49,238 nt of DNA from Lichtheimia corymbifera B2541 (Eukaryota > Mucoromycota > Mucoromycetes > Mucorales > Lichtheimiaceae). The DNA lies in NCBI GenBank assembly GCA_000697475.1, contig JNEU01000921.1, forward strand, positions 1 through 49,238, given 5' to 3'. Under the pieces are notes generated by a model that saw only the letters and a program-made list of their open reading frames with translations, did not search any database and was not told the DNA's origin. Shown here piece by piece: positions 21,406 to 34,183 of the stretch (the first letter of the stretch is position 1; every line of letters starts with the position of its first letter). The position numbers and the translations under genes were made by a program.

Positions 21406-23141
21406 ATGGCTCGAACACTTTACAGCATATTCGAAGGCAAGGCGAACCAGCAGCAGCCTGCTATTATCATTCCATCATCTGCACCCATTCCCACTACATT
21501 GACGTATCCTCAACTTTTGGATGCCATCCGTCAGTTTTCAGCAAAATTGCATCAACTTGTGCCTGGTCTTGCACCTGGTGATGCTGTTGCCATTTCATAC
21601 CTAAACTCGCTCGAGTTTGTTGTTTCATTCCTTGCTACCGGTTTCTTGCGTCTCGTATCAGCACCCTTGAATCCCAATTACACGGAGGATGAATTCAACT
21701 TTTATCTCGAGGATTCCAAAGCCAAAGTCATGATCTTACCACCTGGATCTGCTAATGATCCCAAGAACCCTGCTGTACGTGCTGCGCACAAGCAAGGAAC
21801 AGCCGTTTTGGAGTTGAGTTGGAATGGCCGAGAAATCGAGGTCGTTGCACCTGGAGGCAAAAAGGCAACTGCCACTGCATCTTCATCTCCAGCTTTCAAT
21901 CCTCAGCCAGATGATGTTGCTTTGTTGTTACACACCAGTGGCACAACGGGTCGTCCAAAGGGTAAGATAGAGAGATTAAATGATAGCAATAGTAGTAGTA
22001 GAATCGACATGTTGATATCAATGACTTTTGACAGGTGTTCCACTTTCCCATCTCAATTTGGCCACATCGATGCATAACATTATCGGAACTTATGAGCTAA
22101 CACCGGTTGATCGGACCCTTTTGGTCATGCCTCTTTTCCACGTGCACGGTCTTGTTTGTGGTTTACTTGCAACGCTCTTGTCAGGTGGTTCTGCCGTCAT
22201 TCCTCAAAAGTTCAGTGCTTCCCATTTCTGGAATGATTTTATAGAACAAAAGTGTAACTGGTACACTGCAGGTAAGGTTTTTTTTTCTACAATGGCAGGG
22301 GATAACAAGGGGAAAAGGGATTTACCGTTATATGTATATTCTCACACACACTCACACACGTTTAGTGCCTACGATCCATCAAATCTTATTGCGTAATCCA
22401 CCTGCCAAGGTCCCCTCTATCCGCTTCATCCGTTCATGCTCGTCCAGCTTGGCACCTGCTACGTTCCATGCTATTGAGGAACACTTTAAGGCACCTGTAT
22501 TGGAAGCTTATGCCATGACCGAAGCTGCTCATCAAATGACATCGAATCCATTGCCCAAGTATGGTAAACACAAGCCTGGCTCTGTGGGTGTTGGCCAAGG
22601 AGTGGAAGTGGTTATTTTGGATGAGCAAGGCAATCCTGTGGAAGAGGGTGAAGTGTGTATCCGCGGTGCCAATGTGACACGTGGTTACCTTAACAATCCC
22701 AAGGCGACCGCTGAATCATTTACCAAAGATGGTTATTTCCGCACCGGTGACCAAGGCAAAAAGGACAAGGACGGCTATTTGGTTTTGACCGGTCGTATCA
22801 AGGAATTGATTAACCGTGGTGGTGAAAAGATCTCTCCTCTGGAATTGGATGCTGTATTGTTGAGCAATCCAAAGGTTGCTGAAGCTGTCAGCTTTGCTGT
22901 CCCTGATCCCATGTACGGCCAAGAGGTTCATGCAGCTGTCGTCCTCAAGGATAAGTCACATGCCCAAGGCATCGAGCGTGAGTTGCAATCATATTGCCAG
23001 ACCAAGGTGGCCAAATTCAAGGTGCCCAAACGTATCTACGTGACCGACGTCATGCCCAAGACAGCCACAGGCAAGATTCAACGTCGTGTCGTCAGCCAAA
23101 CCTTCTTCAAGGAACCTGCTGCTTCTCAAGCCAAATTGTAA
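21406..23141 (+). CDS. Acyl-CoA synthetase, Pcs60/oxalyl-CoA synthetase type, with PTS1
   Basis: Three exons (21406-21961, 22035-22271, 22366-23141) give 1569 bp, 522 residues. ANL-superfamily motifs are present: AMP/P-loop LLHTSGTTGRPKG (about 174-186, split by intron 1), LEAYAMTEAAHQMTSNP, GYFRTGDQG, and GRIKELINRGGEKISPLE, with the catalytic lysine in PKTATGKIQRR. The motif order and length match yeast Pcs60/Fat2 and plant AAE3, which activate oxalate to oxalyl-CoA. Substrate cannot be decided from sequence alone, and a short-chain acyl-CoA ligase is the alternative. The protein ends AKL, a standard PTS1, so a peroxisomal matrix location is expected. It is not adjacent to other oxalate genes. 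Confidence 0.9.
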
Positions 23142-23375
23142 TTACACTGCTACTACACAATGCAATTGCTTTCTTTGGGGAGGGGGCTGTATTATATCTA
23201 CCTAGAGATCCAAAATGATCACAATGAAAAGCAAAAGCGTTTATTCCAAGACGTGTGTGTGTGCGTGTGAATGAGGATAAAGTGGTTGGATGCATTGTCC
23301 TTGCATATGCCGGTATTTTAAGGATTGCTGATCTACTGCATTGATTTGTTTCCTTCGTTCTTTTTTTCATCCGTT

Positions 23376-24730
23376 ATGCTTGTTTTCCTCACCATTACTT
23401 GTTTCTTGATATTGGTCTGCAATGGTGCACCCATTTCATTCTTGAACAGGATACAGACGTTGTTTTCTTTTGGTGATTCATACACGACACAAAATCTCGA
23501 CACAATCACCATGTCCTATGCGTGTGCCAACTGCACATCAGCGGGTGGCCCCAATTGGGTGGAGTATCTTGTTGAGATCCATCCAATGCAATACTGGAAC
23601 CTTGCTTACAACAGTGCTCCCATATCCAATAAACTCGTCAACCAGGTATGTGAGTGTGGGGTTTGGTTGGTTGAAGCGCATGAGCATTGATTGATTCAAT
23701 TGATAGCCAAGATCGTAAGCATGGATTATAATGACAAGCTCTTTTTTTTTCTTATGAGGTGTATTTTCTTGCAGGCCTGTGATTGATATGGCCACTCAAA
23801 TAACGGAGCTTTACCCAAGACATTTTGTCAATACCTCGTATACACACGACCCATCCACTACCTTGTACACTTTTTGGATCGGTATCAATGATATAAACCA
23901 ATCAGCGGAATGGAACGACACGTCCACATTGGACGATCGTCTCATGGCGCAATACCGAGTCTTGCTGGTAAGACAAAGAGAGAGAAAGAAAATAGGAGTG
24001 GGTGCGATGTAAACAACAACAACAACAAGGAGGAGGACGAGGAGGATTGATATCATACCACCCCACCATGTTGTAGAGGTATCTGGAAACGTTGGGAGCC
24101 AAACATTTCATGTTGATCAACGTTCCTCCCATTGACCGATCACCCATGTGGAGCCAACAACGCCAGAATGGCCTATTTGAAAAGACCATTCGTAAACGTG
24201 TGCAAGGTATGTGGAAGCCCACAACAACAACAACAATAACATACATGCATGTGGGATCCCATCATGGGAAAGGTCACATGGTGGTCTGATCGTGTCACAT
24301 ACATATACATGACAGGTTTAAATTCCAAATTGGCGGCCTTGCATCAAGATTTAAAGGACACAGCAGCAGCTGGCAGCAGCAGCAGTACATGGATGTTGTT
24401 TGATGCATGGTCAAAGTTTACTCATATTCTTGATCATCCTCAAAAGTATGGGCTAACCAATACAACAGGCTATTGCCCTGATTGGTAAGTAAATCAAAAT
24501 GGAGACGAGACGATAGTAAAATGGTACATACATTAATATATGTAATATGCAGGAACCACCCTGAAGGTTGTGGAGGGTCAATAGAAGAGTAAGCTTTTTA
24601 TTCTCACTACCTCCTTACGATTGGAACTTTAATCCATTATGGTGTTAGATATTTTTGGTTAAACGATCTTCATCCCACGTTCAAGGTTCATGGATTCATG
24701 GCCAAGGCCGTTGCCGATTTTCTTTCATGA
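23376..24730 (+). CDS. Secreted GDSL/SGNH esterase (CE16-like)
   Basis: Seven exons: 23376-23645, 23707-23714 (8 nt), 23775-23967, 24077-24206, 24316-24484, 24553-24588, 24649-24730. The total is 888 bp, 295 residues. A signal peptide (MLVFLTITCFLILVCNGAP) precedes block I FSFGDSYTTQN (nucleophile Ser), then GGPNWVEYL. Block III is TFWIGINDINQS (Asn). The C-terminal WLNDLHPTFKVH carries the catalytic Asp and His. Several NxS/T sequons occur. Members of this group are extracellular acetylesterases or lipases acting on plant polysaccharides. The 8-nt exon CCAAGATC is needed to restore frame between VNQ and PVIDMATQI (joined: VNQPRSPVIDMA). It converges on the Kelch gene, with 65 bp between stops. 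Confidence 0.87.
23707..23714 (+). other. 8-nt microexon of the GDSL esterase gene
   Basis: It is flanked by TTGATAG and GTAAGC with introns of 61 and 60 bp, both of typical size. Omitting it, or joining the flanking exons directly, puts a stop codon (GCC TGT GAT TGA) into frame. Confidence 0.75.
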
Positions 24731-24795
24731 CGCTGCAAGACTGTATAATAGAGACATGTGTGTGTTTTATATATATATATATGTTTATGTATTTA

Positions 24796-27231
24796 TCAAT
24801 GTACATCTCTGTGGGAGTCATTATGTTGCTTTGCATGTATCAAGGAAGGCGGATCTGTTTCACTTTGTGGCGAGGGATATTTGCCCAATGCATCATCATC
24901 CCCATCGTCGTCAATGACAGTGGTATGCTCATCAGCGGATCGAAGCACAAATTCTTGTTGATCAAATAAAGAATCATTTTCCTCGCTCGTGTCAGGCTTA
25001 CTGGATGCTGCATGTGGTGTAGTGGCAGCACGCCGTATCTGTGATCGAGGTAGAGGATGATGATGATGATGACCACCACCACTGCTACTACTCATGGATG
25101 ATGGCTCATCAGGTTTGCTGATATTATGATCATGTAGATAGCGATGTGGCGTGGTGGCAGCTCGACGAATGGCCCATTCAGATGAGGCAGGTGGAAAGCT
25201 TTGTCTTAATGTTGGTGTCCATGGTGATGGTAAGATTGTATGTTGCTGTTGTTGCTGCTGCTGTTGATGATGATGATGGTGATGTCGATGATGATAATAC
25301 GGATCGATGCGTAATTGTGTTGGAGCTCTCGGTAAATCTACCATGGTATTACCACCACCACCACCACCACCACCACCATTGTTACTATTACTTGGAGTGG
25401 CAATGGCTGTTGTTGCTGTTGTTGTCGTGGTTTCTTTAATGTCGTCTGCTGGTGGTGGTAAAGAATCATGTGGGAAATGATGCTCGGGTAGGTTTTGCTG
25501 ATGTTTCTTTTTTCTTCTCTGCTGATGATAATTGAACATGTATAGAGCCACAATGATAAAAACCAGGACGACCAAGACACCTGTAACGGCACCTGCAACA
25601 ATAGCCATCGATGGAGTACTCGGCATGACTGCAGTTGTCTTGCCAATGCCACGATTGGGTGAACCGCCTGAGCCGTATTCTGATGAAGGTGAATAAACTG
25701 AAGTCCAGCTCCACGTGACCGTATCAAGCACCTCAATATCAGACATGACAGTCAATGCAGTGGAAACACCTAAAAAAAGTTATCACTTTTTTTGTAAGCA
25801 GCATGAATCTTCCAAATCAATGTCCCCTTGACATGTTACCTGTGAATCCAAATGCAACAATCATATTCGTGCCCACCATGGTTGCTATCGAGTATCGATT
25901 GAGCGATCCAATGTAAATAATTGAAACATGACCTTTTAGAGGTCGATGTTATTACCTGTATGCTATGAACCATCAGTAAATCATGCTTGTACCTTCTCTC
26001 CTATGTCACACCCTCTCTTTTGTTGTTGGAAACGAGATAAAAGGAATACTTACATCAGCACGCCCCTGTACTGCTGCATTTGTGTTTTTGATTGTCCATG
26101 TCCAAGTACGTGTATCAAGGACTGCAACATCGTTGTATACATGATATCCATCATAACCGCCATAGCTATATCAAAATGATGAGTCAATAAAGATCTCCTG
26201 GTCATATGATATCGGTACTTGCATGAGAATGGAAATGCCATCAGGCATCAATACTTGGCTATGGCTGCTACGACTTGCTGGCTTGTTTTCCTTATCCAAC
26301 TTGGCTTCCAGATGGGACCATTCATTGGTATCGATGTCGTATAACCATATGTCAGCCAGTGACACGGCCTCTCCAGAGAGACTATCAAATCCACCGAGAA
26401 TGACAATGGTCTTGTCGTTTATCAATGTTTGTGTATGTCCATAACGCAGAGGAGGCATGGGTGTGGTGGTGGATGCCATTGTTGAATTGGAAGGGTAAAG
26501 CGAATTGACTAGATACATGTTGGCTGGAAGTTGTTGTTTGGATCCTACACCACCAGCAGTAGCAGCCGTGCTTGTACTGGATACGGCACGCTTTCCACCC
26601 CATATCTATTAATAACGGTGTTGTTGTAAGCAACAGCGAGTTCTAAGATGTATGCGTGCTTAATACTTGCATAAGCAATGCCATTGCTTGATACGGAACT
26701 TGCTGCACCTTGCCTATTGAGATAATTGTAGCTGGGTAACGTAAAAGAGTTCCATCGGCCCACGTCGCAATCGTAGCTATAGGCAGTTGTCTCATCGTCC
26801 GAAGTGCTCTTTTCACTCATAGGCATGACACCGCCAACAATGATCATATTGCCCCCATTATGACCACCCACAAAGGCGATATGTGAATATACGACAGGTC
26901 CACCCACAGAGCTTTGTGGCCCAGATGCTGGTTTCCATGGCGGATCCGTAAGTGAATAGGATACATCGATGGGTAGAATGGCCATATCTGATATCCATAA
27001 GGGTGTACTCGCTGATGAAGTAATGGATGTATCGCCTCCATAAAAGTAGATACTATATAGAAAAAAAGAGAGATATGGAATGACTATCCCGAGAGAGTGA
27101 TCGATCTTAATAGCAGCAAGACCTCACCTGTCATTGACTAACACTGCAGAATGACCAAAACGACCCACTGCTGTGTAAGCCATACATGGCCATAATACAA
27201 GATGAATCCAAAGCAATATCCGCAAGATCAT
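24796..27231 (-). CDS. Kelch-repeat type I membrane protein
   Basis: Seven exons: 27231-27128, 27052-26671, 26605-26223, 26165-26054, 25962-25956 (7 nt), 25884-25840, 25769-24796. The total is 2007 bp, 668 residues. A signal peptide (MILRILLWIHLVLWPCMAY) precedes an ectodomain of Kelch blades (RFGHSAVLVND; YFYGGDTS; AFVGGHNGGN; GIAYIWGGKRA; RYGHTQTLI; VILGGFD; SILIYGGYDGYHVYND; DHTATMVGTNMIVAFGFTG). A membrane segment follows near residues 385-410 (IVAGAVTGVLVVLVFIIVAL). The cytoplasmic tail is long and low in complexity, with Gly, His and Gln runs and a repeated IRRAATTPH motif that looks like a basophilic phosphosite. Such proteins are common in Mucoromycota; a role as a surface receptor or glycan-binding sensor is inference. 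Two introns have GC donors. Confidence 0.85.
25956..25962 (-). other. 7-nt microexon of the Kelch gene
   Basis: CATACAG lies between acceptor TTCATAG and donor GTAATA. Including it gives GRADHTATMVGTNM, a textbook Kelch turn. No other donor/acceptor pair I tried joins GRAD to ATMVG in frame. The flanking introns are 91 and 71 bp. Confidence 0.75.
26166..26222 (-). other. GC-AG intron in the Kelch gene (intron 3)
   Basis: Donor TCAT|GCAAGT and acceptor GATATAG give SILIYGGYDG, a canonical Kelch strand. The GT two bases further in (CAA|GTACCG) does not match the phase of the next exon. Confidence 0.8.
26606..26670 (-). other. GC-AG intron in the Kelch gene (intron 2)
   Basis: Donor TTAT|GCAAGT and acceptor TTAATAG give NGIAYIWGGKRA. 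The GT four bases downstream leads into the wrong frame. Confidence 0.8.
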
Positions 27232-27657
27232 GAAGAGTACATGCAATGGAAAGAAAACGCAGTAAAGAGGAAAAAAGGAGGAGGAGGAGGAGGATGGGTG
27301 GAGGAGTTGAAGAGGAAGAGGAGGAGGAGATAACAGCGTAAAACCAACCGACCCTTTCTTGCATGAATTAAGAGGGCAGTTCAATGGGTCATCTTTGCTT
27401 GGTCGCAATCAAAATACAAAAGATCGAGTATGCGCGCGGTTAAACAATGACAATAGGATATCTTTGTCTCTTTTTAATGCAGGAGATGTCTTAATAACTA
27501 GATCCCTTTGTGTTGGGCTGAGCTAAAGAGTATGTAAAGAGAATGATCGACGCATGACAAAGCCTTGTTGTTGCCGATCCATGACCCGTTTGCTGTTGTT
27601 GTTATGGTATGTTGCCAAAGATGTGATAAATCTCTTTTTATGGTTACAAGGCCGATA
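27232..27657. other. Intergenic, 426 bp
   Basis: Lies between two minus-strand genes, so it should hold the Kelch promoter and the 3' region of the upstream small gene. It is purine-rich on the plus strand around 27269-27330 (GGA/GAGG repeats), which is pyrimidine-rich leader sequence on the coding strand. Confidence 0.5.
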
Positions 27658-28131
27658 TTACGTTTGTCGTGAACGCCTTGGTGGTGGTGGTGGTGCTGCT
27701 GCTGCTGTTGCCGAGGAACCTGCAGTCGCGTGGCCACCCGTAGTACGCTCTAATCTTGCTATTCGCCGTTGACTCGCCGACTCTGCTTCACTCGCTAAAC
27801 GACGGCGCTTGGATATAAAGTTGCTTGAACTCGTCGTCGTCGTCGTGGATTGTGCATGGCTGCTGCTGCTGCTGCTGCCGCTGGTGCCTTTTTTGTTCAA
27901 AGAGATGGGCTGATCCGATGGTAACCGCTGGAGGAAAAACTCGCGTTCGCTTTCTTTGGATGCTTTTGCTTGTGCATTCGCCTGTGCATTCAGTCGTTCT
28001 TCCAAATGCTTCTTTACATCGTCAAGTGTGTCGACATCTTTGGCAGTGATTGTAATACTTGAGGGAGGTTGTCGTATCATGTGTGCTGGTAACGAAGAAT
28101 GACAAAAGAGGCAACTGCTTGGATTTCCCAT
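27658..28131 (-). CDS. Uncharacterised 157-residue protein with possible N-myristoylation motif
   Basis: Single exon. The ATG at 28131 is the first true ATG of a frame that starts slightly upstream with non-ATG codons. The N-terminus MGNPSSCLFC fits the MGxxxS myristoylation pattern with nearby Cys for palmitoylation. Residues 30-75 form a charged, probably helical part (DVDTLDDVKKHLEERLNAQ), containing AQANAQAKASKESEREFFL. The remainder is Ser/Thr-rich, with a basic patch ISKRRRLASEAE and a Pro-rich C-terminus. I recognise no domain. The low-complexity C-terminal half means the frame itself could be partly fortuitous, but the helical region has good coding character. Confidence 0.5.
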   Translation of the reverse strand: MGNPSSCLFCHSSLPAHMIRQPPSSITITAKDVDTLDDVKKHLEERLNAQANAQAKASKESEREFFLQRLPSDQPISLNKKGTSGSSSSSSHAQSTTTTTSSSNFISKRRRLASEAESASQRRIARLERTTGGHATAGSSATAAAAPPPPPRRSRQT

Positions 28132-28314
28132 TTTCCCCTCCGTCCTTGACAACAATGAATCTCCATGTAAAAGTATCTACCTCCCTACCAAAATAAACAA
28201 TGATTGTGTATTACCAATGATTTCTTGTCCTATTACTATACACTTGAATCCTTATAAAAAAGGGTTGGTATCATTGAAAATGGGGAAGGGGGAAGAATAT
28301 CACTATGCTGCTTT

Positions 28315-30910
<2,596 letters not shown>

Positions 30911-31488
30911 GGCCGACAATGGAGCGCGTATAAAGTGAATAAAAAGAAGGTTTATACAAGTGCAAGGTGTGTGTGTGCGTGTGTGTGCGTGTGTGTTTGT
31001 GTTCAAGTGTGGTGTGCAGCAACAGCAGCCAAAAGTGAGTGGGAGAAAGGCGTATGCCGATGCCTATCGCCGCTTGAATCTCTTTTGCATACGCATGAGA
31101 AGAATGGGCCCAATACTTTTTTCGCTTGTGCGATATTACGTTTCCATATGAGCATACTATAATTCAATAAATCACTATCACAGATACTTTGTAACATGTC
31201 ATTACATATCAGCCATAGCCATTCAATTGCTGGAGAAACTAAATGTATGTGGGAAAATAGGATGATGATAATCTTTTGTGTACATCTTACTCCACTGGAG
31301 AATTGACATATTAGGCATAACGTATGATATTGGAAATTGTGTGAGTGCCATTTATGTTTTCATGAACAATATGCTAGTAGGCTAATGTGGATGTCTCTTT
31401 TTGGATGTACAATGCAAGAACGGGTGTATAATGGTGGTGGAATGGAGGAGAAGTAGTAGTAAAAAGTATAATATACATAGTTTTTGGG
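30911..31488. other. Intergenic, 578 bp, with GT-rich tract
   Basis: Contains the promoter of the YME1-like gene and the 3' region of the transporter gene. A (GT)n-rich stretch lies at about 30967-31001, only ~60-90 bp upstream of the YME1 start. No gene is seen. Confidence 0.5.
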
Positions 31489-33220
31489 CTACCTGAAAAG
31501 ACCCACAATGTTGAATGTCAAGCAGATACACATGACCATCAATCCATAGGTTGCCAGGCAAACCGCTGTAATCTTTTGCCGATCCCAGGGATCATCTTGA
31601 TGAAGCTTGTAATAAAAGATGCCAGGTAGAATAAAAGATATAGTGGTCGATCCAGTCGATCCAACAAATGCAAGAACCTATTACATCCATGCTTTTAGAC
31701 ATATGATCCTTGTCGTTCCAGCAGGGCTTAATGCAACTTACCACGTCTAATTCCGTCACCGTGATTGCGATAAGATAACTCGCCACAAGAATACATGTTG
31801 TCACGATAAAATACTTGAAAGCGGATGGAGGAGGCGGTACTTTACGATTACGGGTTTCTGGAGATGACCATGCCAGTATTTTATCCAATGAAGCTCGGCA
31901 TGGATGTGCTTGAAGTGGATAACTGAATACAACGAGTATAACAATGGCAAGTCGTCCTCCTGCAACGAATCCACTCTGAGGATCTAGAAAAATGCCGATG
32001 AATATGTATATCCAAATCTTATCCCATGCATTCAACTTACATTCCGTGATGATATTACTCAATACATTCTTGCCAAAAGTCAGATAACCAAGAATCCCAA
32101 TGGCTTCATAAGCTGCCCAAGCACTTCCGATTGATATCTGAATCACCTGGTTTACTTGTGATTGGCTGTTATCCTTGAGTTCATTGTATACAGAGAACAT
32201 CTATCATTCCCAAAACTACGAGTGAATAAAAAGTATACCAAACAACAATGGATATGTACTTACATTTTGGTGACACGTGAAAGCGAAAATGAAGACCGGT
32301 AATCTTCTGAAAAAGACGGATGAAAAGGTGACGAGTTCGACTTGGGGTGGTGTGGCATTGATGGTGTCTTCAGGGACAAAAAAGTGATATACAATGATGG
32401 CGCATAGGTAGACGACTGCAACAAGAGCGACGATACTGGTATATTTGAGCGAATCCAATTTCCTCAAAAAGCTGAGCGGTAGAATCGCACTGGCCATCAA
32501 GACGGTGATCCAAAACCGACGATCCAGCAGTATCGGATCATGTGTGATGTAGGCACATACCTAAATATAATGAATCCGAATGTCAACCATCCACCCCTTC
32601 ATGCTCTCTTCTTCAAAAGTGACTACTTACATGAGGCATTAAATCGCCAATGATAATTAAATAACTGACAGCGACACCAAAGCATTTGATAGCAATAGCC
32701 AGGTCGAAGAAAACAGCAAGACTGGGCCATGTTAACTTGGAAATAGCGAAAAACGAAGCTGATCTTCCTTCTGTACGGGCAGCGCACCGTGATAAAAAGT
32801 AGAGACCCAATCCAGATGCTAATGCTGATAATAGAATCACCACAATGCCTGTCAATAATCCCACCGAGGCTACAGCGGCCGGCTATTATCATCAATATGA
32901 GCAAACCGATCCTGAGACACAGAGAAAGAGAGGCCAACAACAACAACCTTTTATATGCTTCTTACCATGGCAAGTAATCCGGTACCGAGAATAGTATTGA
33001 GGAGGTTGATGGATGAGCTGAATGGTGTTCCGGTAGCATGTTCATTGCCTTCCAGTGTGGAATCGGGAGTGTGTTGAAAAATGACGGATGCCGAGGCTGG
33101 ATCCAGCAAAGGATGTTCGTCGGTGGAAAGACGATCGTCGATAGTAATCTCAGCATTGGCACCTGCCGCTGATAGAGACCGTGGTTCGATAGGTGTGTTT
33201 ATCCTGTCGTACCTGGCCAT
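31489..33220 (-). CDS. Vacuolar-type amino-acid transporter (AVT/SLC38 family)
   Basis: Six exons: 33220-32966, 32882-32631, 32560-32264, 32200-32041, 31983-31742, 31677-31489. The total is 1395 bp, 464 residues. A hydrophilic N-terminus of about 65 residues precedes SSSINLLNTILGTGLLAMP, the first-helix signature of the AAAP family. About eleven membrane segments follow, including FFDLAIAIKCFGVAVSYLII, a loop with FAFTCHQNMFSVYNEL, and the typical NIITEYPQSGFVAGGRLAI region. It resembles yeast Avt5/6/7 more than Avt1 by length and by the short N-terminus. These proteins export amino acids from the vacuole. Direction and substrate are not decidable here. The TAG stop follows IVGLFR. Confidence 0.88.
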
Positions 33221-34183
33221 GACAAGATATATATAGAGAGTGAGAGAAAAGAGAGCGAAAGAAAAAGGATCAGCGTTAATTCTCGGGTTTCACACCAAAC
33301 ACACACACACTCTATTGCGGCGATTGATGCTGTTGTTTCACACACTGAATGGACGAGGCACATTATCGGTTGTACAAGCTAAACTTTGTGGATCAATGCA
33401 TGCTGCTTATGATTGATGTTGAATCTTTGGTAATAGCAGCAGGACAGATCGATACATATAGATTATGCTGTGCCTGACAACAAGAGAAAAAGGTGCCTGA
33501 ATTATTTCAACTTGCCCCCTTTTCCCTGACCTAATGCTTTGTGTTTCTAGAAGACCTTTTTTTATATATTTCGGAATGGGTTCATCCCTTTGAGTTCATT
33601 GTCATCGTCTGTGTAGTGATAGGGATACCTAATGTAAATGAATGCTCCCCTTCCCTCTCTACTTTTGAATCCTCTCCTTCTGTCATTTAATGATAATAGT
33701 CGTGGTAGCCCTCGCTTTCTCTCTACGATCTCCTTTTTTCAGTTACTTTTTCTTACTCCTTCCTCCTTCTCCTTGTAATGACGATATAATGTTACTCTTT
33801 TCTTTCAAGATGTTTCGATCCCTCCGTTTCCATGCATCAATGCTTTAAAGTTAATCGATCTACAAGAAGGATCGTAAATATATCATTTCAGTAGATGAGA
33901 TTATTCATGCAACATCAATATGAAAAAGGAACGCTGTAAATTTGAACATGAAGCAAGCATGATGAACAAGTGTTTTTTTTTTAATATGATGCAAGGATTG
34001 TTGTTTCAATGGTGTGTGTGTGTGTGTGAAAGAGAGAGAAAAGAGTGAGAAGAAAAGAGGAGAAAAGAAAAGGGAGCAAAAAGAGCTTGAGAGAAAACTC
34101 GGAATAGAGAGACAAGGAGCACTTCAAGATGAAGGTTTGTGAGGGGAGATGGGTGGATGGGAGAGAGAAACAAAGGAGAATTA
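33221..34183. other. Intergenic, 963 bp
   Basis: Contains the transporter promoter and the 3' region of the Bni4-like gene, both on the minus strand. A long purine-rich run on the plus strand (about 34024-34125) and T/C-rich stretches near 33650-33780 are simple sequence. No gene is seen. Confidence 0.5.
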
